A stretch of 64,000 nt of DNA from Psychrobacter proteolyticus (GCF_003350005.1 NZ_QLKS01000003.1:124001-188000); one strand, 5' to 3'. Positions 8,622 to 16,857 are shown, counted from the stretch's first letter. Translations and numbers: made by a program. The notes: generated by a model not told the origin, from the sequence alone.

Positions 8622-9440
8622 TTATTGTGCAGCAGCGGTCGAGCTGGTACCAAAGTAGCTGCCAGTGATTTGGTCATAAGTGCCATTGTCTCTTAGCTCA
8701 GCCAATGCCGCATTGAATTTTGCAGCCAATGGATCGCCTTTACGGAATGCAATACCCATCGCATCATCGTCACTGCTAATCTCTTGACCTTTGATTTCGT
8801 AATCTTTGCCGGCTTCGGTTTTTAGCCAATCAGTACCAGTGACTTTGTCAGACATCATACCGCGTACTCGGCCTGACGTTAGGTCTAGGTACGCATTGTC
8901 TTGCGTGTCATATAGCTTGATATCAGCATCTGCATGTTCGTCTTGTAGATACTGTGAAGATACCGTTGAGCGCTGTGACGCAATTGGCTGACCTGCTAGC
9001 GCATCGACACTGAGGTCATCGCCTTTTTTGCCAATTAGGATGATGCCGCTATAGAAATACGGGTCACTAAAATCAACCACTTCTTGACGCTCAGGGGTGA
9101 TCGACATACCAGCGATGGCTGCATCAAATTTTTGTGCGTTCAATCCTGGAATCAAACCATCCCAATCTTGTGAGATCACTTCACACTCAGCTTTCATCTG
9201 TGCACACAATGCGTCAACCAGTTCAATCTCATAACCGATTAGCTTGCCATCAGCGTCTGTGTAACTAAAAGGCTTATAGCTTGATTCTGTGGCGATCTTG
9301 ATATCTAGAGGTGCTTCGGTAGCGGTATCAGCTTCAGCGCTCTCCTCTGGTGCTGCGCTATTGTTACAACCTGCCAACATTAGCATTGCTGCGCTAAGCG
9401 GCGCTAGCCACAATGCTTTTTTGCTCATTGAAATTGTCAT
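8622..9440 (-). CDS. Amino-acid ABC transporter substrate-binding lipoprotein (copy 2 of 3)
   Basis: This is a second family-3 solute-binding lipoprotein. It has a short signal peptide ending in lipobox LAGC, then IKIATESSYKPFSYTDADGK, the ISQDWDGLIPGLNAQKFDA core and MSITPERQEVVDFSDPYF. The start at 9440 is supported by AAGGA nine bases upstream. It differs from its neighbours in binding-site surroundings (SYKPFSY versus AYAPFNY or AYPPFNY), so the ligand may differ. After the TAA stop the same frame continues for 19 more sense codons (8621-8565) of the same Val/Ala/Glu-rich character as the tail of copy 1, then meets another TAA. This suggests a recently shortened C-terminus. Confidence 0.9.
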   Translation of the reverse strand: MTISMSKKALWLAPLSAAMLMLAGCNNSAAPEESAEADTATEAPLDIKIATESSYKPFSYTDADGKLIGYEIELVDALCAQMKAECEVISQDWDGLIPGLNAQKFDAAIAGMSITPERQEVVDFSDPYFYSGIILIGKKGDDLSVDALAGQPIASQRSTVSSQYLQDEHADADIKLYDTQDNAYLDLTSGRVRGMMSDKVTGTDWLKTEAGKDYEIKGQEISSDDDAMGIAFRKGDPLAAKFNAALAELRDNGTYDQITGSYFGTSSTAAAQ

Positions 9441-9578
9441 ATCTCTTATTCCTTAATATATTTACCAGCCGTATCATCACTTATTACTGACTACTTTATA
9501 CTCAACTGTTTCTGCAATACTGAACCGTTTTTTACTTATCAGCATCGCTTGTTTTGAGTACAAACATTCAGGAAAACA

Positions 9579-10379
9579 TTATTGACCAAAGTTCTTTTGC
9601 TCAAGGCGTGCAAGCTCACCGTTACTACGGATTTCGCTCAATGCTTTATCAAATTCTGCTTTGAGGCCATCCCCTTTACGCACAGCAATCGCAATGTTGT
9701 CATCGTTATCAATTTCATCACCAACAATACCAAAGCCTTCTGTATTGTCTGCTAACCATGATTTGGCAGAGACTTTTTCGGCCAATACCGCATCGCTACG
9801 ACCAGACTTTAGATCCAAGTAAGCATTGTCATAGTTGTCATACAATTGAACCGTGTTGCCTTCTTTGCCTTCGTAGTTATCCTGTAGATAAGCCCCTGGC
9901 GTGGTAGAGCGCTGTCCACCTAGTGTGACATTGTTGATCGCCATCGGATCAAAATTGCCATCATTGTTGGTTAGCCATACCATCGTGTTGGCAAAGTACG
10001 GCTCAGTGAAATCGACTTTTTCTTGGCGTTCAGCAGTGATAGACATCCCTGCGACAACCGCATCATATTTTTGTGCCAATAGACCTGGGATAATACCGTC
10101 CCAATCTTGAGCGACGATTTCACATTCAGCTTGCATCTGATCACATAGCGCATTTGCGACATCGACATCAAAGCCTGACAAGCTACCATCGGCATTGGTA
10201 TAGTTGAATGGAGGGTAAGCGCCTTCGGTTGCAATACGAATGGTTTTACCAGTGGTTTCTGCTGCAGGGGCGTCAGCGTTGGTATCGGTTGTTTCATCGG
10301 CAGGTTGGCTACAAGCGCTCAACATCAATGCAGCAGTAACGGTCATTGATGACCACAATAGGCGAGAATTCGACATCAT
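9579..10379 (-). CDS. Amino-acid ABC transporter substrate-binding lipoprotein (copy 3 of 3)
   Basis: This is the third tandem family-3 binding lipoprotein. It has lipobox LSAC, then IRIATEGAYPPFNYTNADGS, GFDVDVANALCDQM, IVAQDWDGIIPGLLAQKYDA and MSITAERQEKVDFTEPYF. It is closest in sequence to copy 1 in the first lobe. The start at 10379 (or the next codon, also ATG) follows AAGGA at a short distance. It is the first binding-protein gene downstream of the ATPase gene, 337 bases after it. A perfect hairpin (10649-10673) in between could act as a partial terminator or mRNA end, allowing binding proteins to be made in excess of the ATPase, as is usual for such transporters. Confidence 0.9.
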   Translation of the reverse strand: MMSNSRLLWSSMTVTAALMLSACSQPADETTDTNADAPAAETTGKTIRIATEGAYPPFNYTNADGSLSGFDVDVANALCDQMQAECEIVAQDWDGIIPGLLAQKYDAVVAGMSITAERQEKVDFTEPYFANTMVWLTNNDGNFDPMAINNVTLGGQRSTTPGAYLQDNYEGKEGNTVQLYDNYDNAYLDLKSGRSDAVLAEKVSAKSWLADNTEGFGIVGDEIDNDDNIAIAVRKGDGLKAEFDKALSEIRSNGELARLEQKNFGQ

Positions 10380-10648
10380 ACGTTCCTTAAATTCTGATGG
10401 GTTTTACATAAGTTTTTGACAGGATTTTCTGACTTAGGGTTCTGATATTTTGTTCTCTGACGTCCCTGCCAGACAAGCAATATAGATAGCAGAATAACAG
10501 ACAGCCACGAGACGCGACGGCCTATAAACCTTTTGATAATACCTGAGTAAAATATCAAAAACAAACGTTTTGCATACTCATAGTTATCATTGGGCAATAA
10601 ACAGTCAACAATGGTTACGTTACAGTGATTTTACGTTTGGCAGGGCAA

Positions 10649-10673
10649 ATGGTGGCAAGAGCGTTGCCACCAT
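10649..10673 (-). promoter_or_regulatory. Intercistronic hairpin between ATPase and binding-protein genes
   Basis: A perfect 10-bp stem, ATGGTGGCAA paired with TTGCCACCAT around a 5-base loop, lies 44 bases past the ATPase stop. There is no long T-run after it on the minus strand, so it may act as a weak terminator or as an mRNA-stabilising end. The rest of the 10380-10716 gap holds no gene I can support. Confidence 0.5.
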
Positions 10674-10716
10674 CTGTATTAGACATGATATTAGGCAAAA
10701 AACTAATAATTAGTAA

Positions 10717-11514
10717 CTAAGTAGGACGGTGTGACGCCATAAAGTCTTTAACACGCTCAGAGGTAGGGTTGTCAAAGACCTGCTCAGGTGTGCCAATTTC
10801 TTCAACCACACCTTGATGTAAAAAGACGACTTTGCTTGATACTTCACGGGCAAAGCGCATTTCGTGAGTAACGATAAGCATCGTACGTCCCTCTTCTGCT
10901 AATTCGCGCATTACCGCAAGTACTTCGTTGACCAGTTCAGGATCTAGCGCAGAGGTTGGTTCATCAAATAATAGAACTTGTGGCTGCATAGCAAGTGCAC
11001 GGGCAATTGCGACACGCTGACGCTGACCACCAGATAAGTTGGCTGGATAAGCGTCTTTTTTGTCGAGCAGGCCTACTTTATCGAGCAGCTTTTCTGCATC
11101 GCTAATCGCTTGGTCTTTTTTAATCTTTAAGACCTGCGTTGGCCCTTCGATGATGTTTTGTAGAATGGTCTTATGCGGCCATAGATTAAAGTTCTGAAAG
11201 ACAAACCCCACGCGTGCGCGCAAGCTTTCTAGTTGCTTCACGTCTGCTGCTTGTAGCTCACCTGATTTGGCAGGTTTTAGCATCAGCTCTTCATTACCGA
11301 TCAAGATACGGCCATGATTGGGGTTTTCTAGAAGATTAATACAACGCAGCAACGTCGACTTACCTGAGCCAGATGAGCCCAAAATAGAGATAACATCGCC
11401 ATCATAGGCAGTCAGGGATACCCCTTTTAATACCTCTAATGAGCCGTAGCTTTTATGGATGTCTTGTAAGTCTAGGGCGATAGGCCGAGTCGGGTTTTTT
11501 GCAGTATCAAGCAT
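10717..11514 (-). CDS. Polar amino-acid ABC transporter ATP-binding protein (HisP/ArtP/GlnQ type)
   Basis: This 265-residue cytoplasmic ATPase energises the amino-acid importer. All motifs are present in order: Walker [10 protein letters not shown] near residue 46, the Q-loop [13 protein letters not shown], signature LSGGQRQR near residue 162, Walker [14 protein letters not shown] and the H-loop IVTHEM. The phrase [16 protein letters not shown] and the long insertion before the Q-loop ([16 protein letters not shown]) are typical of the HisP/ArtP group. It is the first gene of the ATPase then three binding proteins series. The matching permeases are about 4 kb further downstream in a separate unit. 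Substrate assignment to basic amino acids is inferred. Confidence 0.93.
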   Translation of the reverse strand: MLDTAKNPTRPIALDLQDIHKSYGSLEVLKGVSLTAYDGDVISILGSSGSGKSTLLRCINLLENPNHGRILIGNEELMLKPAKSGELQAADVKQLESLRARVGFVFQNFNLWPHKTILQNIIEGPTQVLKIKKDQAISDAEKLLDKVGLLDKKDAYPANLSGGQRQRVAIARALAMQPQVLLFDEPTSALDPELVNEVLAVMRELAEEGRTMLIVTHEMRFAREVSSKVVFLHQGVVEEIGTPEQVFDNPTSERVKDFMASHRPT

Positions 11515-11862
11515 GGTTCAGCAGACTTCCAATAAATATGAGTGAAAACACGAATAAAATAAGAGCTATATCTATATATAGTACAAGCATCTAGATGCAT
11601 TATCGTAATATGCCTGATGAGGCAAAGAGAAAAATGCCATATTGTCTCTTATTACGCAGTAAAAAGGCAAATATTGTATTTAACCAACGGGTTAATCAGC
11701 TTCTAACAAACTACGAATACAAAAAAGCCCAGACTGCATTTATCGCTCTGGGCTTTATTTTATCACTTTAGAATGCGAGGCGTTGTGTTATCTGATAACT
11801 GCCTATTTATAGTATGTGCTTAGTACATTTAATATGGCGCTAGTACATTCTATAGCATGCGA
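11515..11862. other. Intergenic region upstream of the transporter ATPase gene
   Basis: These 348 bases hold no ORF I can support. The minus-strand promoter for the ATPase and binding-protein genes should be here. A terminator at 11721-11760 serves the small lipoprotein gene upstream. Confidence 0.5.
11721..11760 (-). terminator. Terminator after small acidic lipoprotein gene
   Basis: The arms AAAGCCCAGA and TCTGGGCTTT surround a 13-base loop, with an A-run on the left that gives the T-run on the minus strand. It lies about 100 bases downstream of the 11863-12168 stop codon. Confidence 0.85.
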
Positions 11863-12168
11863 TTAGTACGTCGATACATGCTCTGAGTCTTCAGTACCGT
11901 CCATCATATCTGCATCTTCTGCTGTTGCCACTGCCACATCATCGTTATTGGTAACGTCCATACCCTCATCATCGGCACTAGCAACGGCAACATCGTCATT
12001 GTCGCTCGCTGTTGCACTTTCTTCTACAGAGGTTTGAGCGTCTACAGTAGTATCAGCTTCAGTCTCCATCGGTGTGTCATCTTTTTTGCTACAAGCGCCT
12101 AGTGCCAAAGCACCTGCGACCAAACCAACCGTTAACCAATTTTTATAAGTTGTATTTTTCGTAGACAT
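11863..12168 (-). CDS. Small acidic lipoprotein with internal repeat, unknown function
   Basis: The 101-residue protein starts with a lipoprotein signal peptide (MSTKNTTYKNWLTVGLVAGA) and lipobox LGAC. The mature part is extremely acidic (many Asp/Glu) and carries an imperfect internal duplication: NDDVAVASADDEGMD and NDDVAVATAEDADMMD. No catalytic motif is visible. A calcium- or metal-binding or spacer role would fit the composition, but this is speculation. It is transcribed alone, with its own terminator downstream and a 431-base divergent promoter region shared with proA upstream. I do not recognise a named family. Confidence 0.75.
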   Translation of the reverse strand: MSTKNTTYKNWLTVGLVAGALALGACSKKDDTPMETEADTTVDAQTSVEESATASDNDDVAVASADDEGMDVTNNDDVAVATAEDADMMDGTEDSEHVSTY

Positions 12169-12599
12169 GTTCGTTCTCCATCACTCATCATAATAAGATT
12201 AAGTACTATCTACTGATAGCCTTGCTGTTTTAATGCTTACTATACTGAGGATATCTCGCGGCTACCTTAGTATTTACAGCGCAATTCTGTTAAAAACACG
12301 TAAAGATATAGTGTAGTACTGATAACGCGATTGTCTTGAATAAATACCGCTTAGCATCAGCAATATTACTTTAAATAAGCCCCTACAAGAGCGCTGCAAA
12401 GCGGATTCTGTTCACAAAATCATCTTTACTATCGTCTCAATCTGCTCTATGTTAAATAGCATAATGACCTATCGCTATTTCAGTAGGCATTCAAAACTTC
12501 TTTTTTTGCGACATTTTTCGCCTTTTTAGGTACTTTTACCTATATAAAACTGGGTGCTTTTAGTTATAAAAAACCTGTATCACATAAGGAAAATAATTT
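12169..12599. other. Divergent promoter region between small lipoprotein gene and proA
   Basis: These 431 bases hold no supported ORF. They must contain promoters for both flanking genes. AAGGAAAATAATTT precedes the proA ATG. I saw no recognisable operator. Confidence 0.5.
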
Positions 12600-13901
12600 A
12601 TGAGTCAATCGAATACTACGGATATTACGACCTATATGCAGTCTGTCGGCAAGCAAGCACGAGCCGCTTCTCGCGCGCTGGCTGCTGCCAATACTGGCGA
12701 TAAGAACTCAGCACTCTTGGCCATTCATGATGAGCTGGTCAATGCCAAACAAGACATCTTGGCAGCTAATAAAATCGATATGGACAACGGTCAAAAAAAC
12801 AATCTTGATAGCGCACTCCTCGATCGCTTGGAATTAAACGAAGCACGATTTAACGGTATGCTACAAGGTCTTAAAGACGTCGCTGGCCTTCCTGACCCAA
12901 TCGGTGAAGTCACTGACATGACCTATCAGCCATCGGGTATACATTTGGGAAAAATGCGAGTACCACTTGGCGTAGTCGGTATGATTTATGAGTCGCGCCC
13001 TAATGTAACATTAGAAGCTGCCTCACTGGCACTCAAGTCAGGCAACGCCATTATTTTACGCGGCGGTTCTGAAGCATTTGAGTCTAACCAAGCCATTGCT
13101 AAATGCATCATCAAAGGTCTTAGCCATACTGATCTATCAGAACATAGCGTGCAAGTGCTACAGACGACCGATCGTGCAGCTGTTGGTGAGCTGATTACTA
13201 TGACTGAATATGTCGATGTCATCGTGCCACGTGGTGGTAAAGGTCTGATTGCGCGTATCAGCAACGATGCAAAAGTACCTGTAATTAAGCATTTAGATGG
13301 TAACTGCCATACCTTTATTGATAGTGATGCAGATCCTGAGATTGCAATCAAAGTTAGCGTCAATGCCAAAACACATCGCTACGGCACTTGTAACACGATG
13401 GAGACGCTACTGGTCGATGAAACAGTCGCAGATGAGCTATTGCCTAAAATAGCTGAGGCCATCGTCGCTGCTGATGATGCAATGCAACTACGTCTTGATG
13501 ACAAATCACAAGCTATCCTAAATGACAATGCTAAACTTCAAGGTCATTTATCAGCTGCCACTTCTGAGGATTGGGATACTGAATATTTAGCTCCTATCCT
13601 AGCGGTAAAAGTGGTCGCAGGTATTGACGAAGCGATTGAGCATATCAATACGCACGGCAGCCATCATACCGATGTCATCATCACTGACAACTATACCAAA
13701 TCGCAACGCTTCATCCGTGAAGTTGACTCGGCCAGCGTTATGATTAACGCCTCTAGCCGTTTTGCTGATGGTTTTGAATACGGTCTCGGTGCTGAGATTG
13801 GTATCTCAACGGACAAAATCCATGCACGTGGCCCTGTCGGTCTCGAAGGTCTGACTTCGCAAAAATGGATTGTTTATGGTCATGGCGAAACCCGTGCTTA
13901 A
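12600..13901 (+). CDS. proA: Gamma-glutamyl phosphate reductase
   Basis: ProA reduces gamma-glutamyl phosphate with NADPH to glutamate semialdehyde, the second step of proline synthesis from glutamate, in the cytoplasm. The 433-residue length is normal. Visible family stretches are [46 protein letters not shown], the catalytic-cysteine segment [17 protein letters not shown] and the C-terminal [17 protein letters not shown] then [14 protein letters not shown]. The start ATG follows AAGGAAAATAATTT. proB is not in the window. It is followed by a terminator and the cold-shock/RNase gene. GltS, a glutamate importer, lies nearby on the same strand. Confidence 0.97.
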   Translation: MSQSNTTDITTYMQSVGKQARAASRALAAANTGDKNSALLAIHDELVNAKQDILAANKIDMDNGQKNNLDSALLDRLELNEARFNGMLQGLKDVAGLPDPIGEVTDMTYQPSGIHLGKMRVPLGVVGMIYESRPNVTLEAASLALKSGNAIILRGGSEAFESNQAIAKCIIKGLSHTDLSEHSVQVLQTTDRAAVGELITMTEYVDVIVPRGGKGLIARISNDAKVPVIKHLDGNCHTFIDSDADPEIAIKVSVNAKTHRYGTCNTMETLLVDETVADELLPKIAEAIVAADDAMQLRLDDKSQAILNDNAKLQGHLSAATSEDWDTEYLAPILAVKVVAGIDEAIEHINTHGSHHTDVIITDNYTKSQRFIREVDSASVMINASSRFADGFEYGLGAEIGISTDKIHARGPVGLEGLTSQKWIVYGHGETRA

Positions 13902-13936
13902 TCATATCAGCATTCACTATCAAAACGAGTAATCAG

Positions 13937-13970
13937 AAACGTCAGCAATTATGCTGGCGTTTCTTCGTTT
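13937..13970 (+). terminator. Terminator after proA
   Basis: AAACGTCAGC pairs with GCTGGCGTTT (one G-U pair) around ATTAT-type loop bases, followed by TTCTTCGTTT. It lies 35 bases after the proA stop. Confidence 0.75.
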
Positions 13971-14022
13971 AAATCATAAATATTTTAGTCAATGCATTTA
14001 AATTATAGGGAGCGGTACGACT

Positions 14023-14775
14023 ATGCAAAGTGGCAAGATTAAGCACTGGAATGAAGATAAAGGCTATGGCTTTATCGATGTAGATAATCAAAGTGAAGAT
14101 GTGTTCTTTCATATTAGCAAAGCAAGACTGGCGAAGCCTATAACGATTGGACAAAGTGTCTATTTTAACAGTGCCCGTAACGACAAAAATCAATTGAGAG
14201 CCACTGAAGTGACCTCATCTTCGTTGAGCCTTGACCAAGATACTGCATCAGATGTTCCAAGCTATACACCTACTAATGCTAATAGAAATAGCCATCACAG
14301 CACTCGTAACTCAAATCGTAGCAGTCACAATAGCAAACCCAATAAAAGAAGCTTAGGCTCTACGCTATTTAGCCTTATCGCTATAATCGCCGTCGCTTTC
14401 TATTTTTTTGGCGATTTAAATTCGACATTGTTTGCTGATAGCATCGAGTCGACAACGGTATCGCAGGACGTCACTAATAATACGAACCAAGCCGCCAATG
14501 CTGGTATAACGAGTGATGCACAGGTCGACAACACGATTGCGCTTATTCAGCAAGGCGGCCCGTTTCCTTATCCAAATAAAGATGGCACGACGTTTTATAA
14601 CCGTGAAGGCAGACTACCTGCTCAGTCGCAAGGCTACTACCGTGAATATACCGTGCCCACCCCTGGTGTCTCTCATCGCGGCGCACGGCGTATCGTCACA
14701 GGCGGTAACCCGCCTACTGTCTATTACTTGACTGTCGATCACTATGATAGTTTCCAAAGACTACAGGTGCCTTAA
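14023..14775 (+). CDS. Cold-shock domain, membrane anchor and RNase Sa-like nuclease fusion
   Basis: The 250-residue protein has three parts. Residues 1-63 are a cold-shock domain with RNP1-like KGYGFIDV (13-20) and RNP2-like VFFHIS (27-32), so RNA or ssDNA binding is expected. Residues 70-110 are a Ser/Asn/His/Arg-rich linker, followed by one transmembrane helix (about 113-131) with positive charges before and acidic residues after, predicting N-in/C-out topology. Residues ~165-250 closely match microbial guanyl-specific RNases of the Sa/barnase group: GGPFPY, FYNREGRLP, GYYREYTV with Glu208, SHRGARRI with Arg219, and DHYDSF with His240. These correspond to Glu54, Arg65 and His85 of RNase Sa, so the nuclease looks catalytically intact. 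GGGAG lies ten bases before the ATG. A barstar-like gene starts one base after the stop. Confidence 0.82.
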   Translation: MQSGKIKHWNEDKGYGFIDVDNQSEDVFFHISKARLAKPITIGQSVYFNSARNDKNQLRATEVTSSSLSLDQDTASDVPSYTPTNANRNSHHSTRNSNRSSHNSKPNKRSLGSTLFSLIAIIAVAFYFFGDLNSTLFADSIESTTVSQDVTNNTNQAANAGITSDAQVDNTIALIQQGGPFPYPNKDGTTFYNREGRLPAQSQGYYREYTVPTPGVSHRGARRIVTGGNPPTVYYLTVDHYDSFQRLQVP

Positions 14776-14776
14776 T

Positions 14777-15226
14777 ATGAAACGAGCTGATATGAAACAA
14801 GCCAATACGGACAAAGCCGATATGAATCGAGAAAGTATGAACCAAGCCATCCACTATGTTAGTCAAAGCCATGTTAATCAAGACCACATTAACCAAAACG
14901 GTACAGCACTGGGTACTAGCATTCCTGCGCAGGCTGTTACTATAGCCGTCGGTGACACGCTCGACAAAACTGAGCTATTGACGAGTTTAGCCAAAGCCTG
15001 TGACTTCCCTAGTTATTTTTCACACAACTGGGACAGTGCATGGGATTGTCTAACAGACAGTGAAGCAGTTCATTTAAGGCTAGATTTGACAGACGTCAAA
15101 AGGATAAACACTGAGGACTTCAATGTCTTTAAAAGCATCATTGAGGATGCCTTTAGAGAATTTGGCAAACCACAATTGTGGGTCATCGTGCCATCTGAGG
15201 ATGAAGCTTATGCGTTAGAAAATTAG
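14777..15226 (+). CDS. Barstar-family ribonuclease inhibitor
   Basis: The 149-residue cytoplasmic protein (no signal peptide) has a C-terminal barstar fold from about residue 55 onward: KTELLTSLAKACDFPSYFSH, then NWDSAWDCLTD, the key inhibitory helix that in barstar carries Asp35 and Asp39, and a C-terminal EDAFREFGKPQLWVIVPS strand-helix. The N-terminal ~45 residues are Asn/Gln/Met-rich and irregular, with in-frame ATG codons at 14777, 14792, 14822 and 14837, so the true start is uncertain. The stop of the nuclease gene (TAA) and this ATG are separated by one base, implying translational coupling, as expected for an immunity protein made with its cognate RNase. Barstar is known to inhibit both barnase and RNase Sa. 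Confidence 0.85.
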   Translation: MKRADMKQANTDKADMNRESMNQAIHYVSQSHVNQDHINQNGTALGTSIPAQAVTIAVGDTLDKTELLTSLAKACDFPSYFSHNWDSAWDCLTDSEAVHLRLDLTDVKRINTEDFNVFKSIIEDAFREFGKPQLWVIVPSEDEAYALEN

Positions 15227-15293
15227 TCATTAAAAGCCTGTATATTGCAAGCTTGACCGCCGATAGTCACCGATAATTATTCGTCATCATAGA

Positions 15294-15345
15294 AACCTGA
15301 ATTCGAGATAAAGCCATATTTATCCCGAATTCAGGTTAATTTATT
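15294..15345 (+). terminator. Long hairpin between barstar gene and gltS
   Basis: There is a 19-bp stem with one mismatch (arms 15294-15312 and 15319-15337) around the 6-base loop GCCATA, followed by an A/T-rich tract with several T. It ends 27 bases before the gltS start. It can serve as the terminator for the nuclease/inhibitor pair; because it sits in the gltS leader it could also influence gltS expression. Confidence 0.65.
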
Positions 15346-15364
15346 TTATAGAAAGGATTAACCT

Positions 15365-16639
15365 ATGGAGATTACCTTAAACGGTTATTACACCCTGATA
15401 TTGGCCACCTTAGTGCTGCTGCTTGGGCGGTTTTTGGTGCGACGAGTCAAGTTTTTAGAAGACTTTAATATTCCAGAACCGGTTGCTGGTGGTCTGGTCG
15501 CGGCGATTGTTGTCTATGCTCTCAATATGGTTTGGGGATATAGTTTTAACTTTCATCAAGGACTACAGACCGCCACTATGTTGATGTTCTTTGCGTCCAT
15601 CGGTCTGAGCGCTGATTTTAGTAGGCTAAAAGCAGGCGGCACACCATTACTAATTTTTACTATCGTTGTTTCAGTGTTTATTGTACTGCAGGACGTCGTT
15701 GGTGTGGCCATGGCAAGTGCGTTAGGACTTGATCCTTTGCTCGGTCTAGTGACAGGGTCTATCGCTCTAACTGGTGGTCATGGTACAGCAGGCGCTTGGG
15801 GAATCACGTTAGAACAAGACTACGGTGTAGTCGGTGCGACGACGCTTGGTATTGCGGTTGCTACTTATGGTTTGGTCGCGGGTGGTATCGTTGGCGGTCC
15901 TGTTGCCCGTCGCTTGATTAATCGACTTGGACTAAAACCAACGCCAGCTAACCCTGATCCTAGCGATATCGAAAAAGTTGCTGGTGCACAGTCGTTATAT
16001 AGCACCAAACACGATGAAGAGTCTGCAGGTAGTAATAAAGATATCTTTGAAAGACCTGATAGCATGCGCTTTATCACAGCGTCCTCTACTATCGAAACCT
16101 TGGCACTATTCGCAGGTGCTTTGGCTTTTGCTGATGTAATGGCCATAGTTGCTGAAGGCACCTGGTTTGAGTTGCCGACGTTCGTCTGGGCACTGGCAGG
16201 CGGCGTCATCATTCGCAATGTACTAACGATGGTCTTCAATTTTGATATGTTTGACCGCTCAATTGATGTACTTGGTAATGCTTCTTTAAGCCTATTTTTA
16301 GCGATGGCATTGTTGTCTTTAAAACTTTGGCAATTGACCGATTTGGCAGGCCCTGTACTAGTCATATTGGTTGTACAGACCATCATTATGATTATCTACG
16401 TTTACCTCATTACCTTTAAAATTATGGGTAAAGACTACGACGCGGCTGTATTATCAGCGGGGCATTGTGGTTTTGGTATGGGTGCGACACCGACTGCAAT
16501 TGCAAATATGCAGGCAGTCACTGATCGCTATTTACCTTCACCTAAAGCATTCCTGATTGTGCCAATGGTTGGTGCGTTCTTTGTTGATATCGTCAATGCC
16601 ACGATCTTGCAGATATTTACCAAGTTGCCGTTTATGTAG
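15365..16639 (+). CDS. gltS: Sodium/glutamate symporter GltS
   Basis: The 424-residue polytopic inner-membrane protein imports glutamate with Na+. GltS hallmarks are the N-terminal NIPEPVAGGLVAAIVVYAL, the MLMFFASIGLSADFSRLKAGG helix, the reentrant-loop GTGGHGTAGAWG-type motif (here SIALTGGHGTAGAWG) and its C-terminal counterpart SAGHCGFGMGATPTAIANMQ, reflecting the inverted two-domain repeat of the family. About ten to twelve hydrophobic helices are visible. AAAGGATTAACCT precedes the ATG. It lies downstream of the barstar gene across a hairpin and probably has its own promoter. It converges with an alanine/glycine symporter gene. Confidence 0.95.
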   Translation: MEITLNGYYTLILATLVLLLGRFLVRRVKFLEDFNIPEPVAGGLVAAIVVYALNMVWGYSFNFHQGLQTATMLMFFASIGLSADFSRLKAGGTPLLIFTIVVSVFIVLQDVVGVAMASALGLDPLLGLVTGSIALTGGHGTAGAWGITLEQDYGVVGATTLGIAVATYGLVAGGIVGGPVARRLINRLGLKPTPANPDPSDIEKVAGAQSLYSTKHDEESAGSNKDIFERPDSMRFITASSTIETLALFAGALAFADVMAIVAEGTWFELPTFVWALAGGVIIRNVLTMVFNFDMFDRSIDVLGNASLSLFLAMALLSLKLWQLTDLAGPVLVILVVQTIIMIIYVYLITFKIMGKDYDAAVLSAGHCGFGMGATPTAIANMQAVTDRYLPSPKAFLIVPMVGAFFVDIVNATILQIFTKLPFM

Positions 16640-16673
16640 GCTGATGCGGTCACAGAGTAAAACTTGATCCAAC

Positions 16674-16711
16674 GAAAAAAAACCACCTAACAAAAGCTAA
16701 GCGGTTTTTTT
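16674..16711. terminator. Terminator after gltS, derived from a glyA terminator
   Basis: The arms are roughly AACCACCTAA...CTAAGCGGTT with a T-run after and an A-run before. The sequence is an imperfect copy of the intact glyA terminator at 18750-18786 (same CAAAAG loop context), and it lies directly after a relic of the glyA 3' end on the minus strand. It now sits where the gltS terminator would be expected. Confidence 0.65.
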
Positions 16712-16746
16712 GTATAAACAGGCAACTCTTTACAGATCGCTTCTAC
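16704..16746 (-). pseudogene. Relic of the glyA 3' end
   Basis: Read on the minus strand the bases from 16746 encode VEAICKELPVYTKK, almost the same as the last residues [14 protein letters not shown] of the intact GlyA at 18803. About 32 of 42 bases match, and the adjoining terminator is also a degenerate copy. The codon before this stretch is a stop (TAG), so nothing is made from it. It looks like the remaining end of a duplicated glyA, stranded between gltS and the symporter gene. Confidence 0.6.
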
Positions 16747-16784
16747 CTAAAGTTTAATAGCTATCTAGAAAATACCAGCCATCG

Positions 16785-16820
16785 AAAAGCCCGCCAAGAA
16801 TCATCTTGGCGGGCTTTTTT
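16785..16820. terminator. Terminator after alanine/glycine symporter gene
   Basis: A 15-bp stem, AAAAGCCCGCCAAGA paired with TCTTGGCGGGCTTTT around ATCA, with A- and T-runs on both sides. It lies 38 bases past the symporter stop on the minus strand and could also back up gltS termination. Confidence 0.92.
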
Positions 16821-16857
16821 AATTATCAAGTTATAATAGAATGTTCAATCACATCCA

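Noticed and set aside
10376..10597. 73-codon ORF overlapping the start of binding-protein copy 3
   Set aside because: No ribosome-binding site, basic and hydrophobic composition without a pattern, and it overlaps the ribosome-binding site of a real gene.
15865..16386. 173-codon minus-strand ORF inside gltS
   Set aside because: Fully antisense to an intact, recognisable transporter gene with no start context or family similarity.
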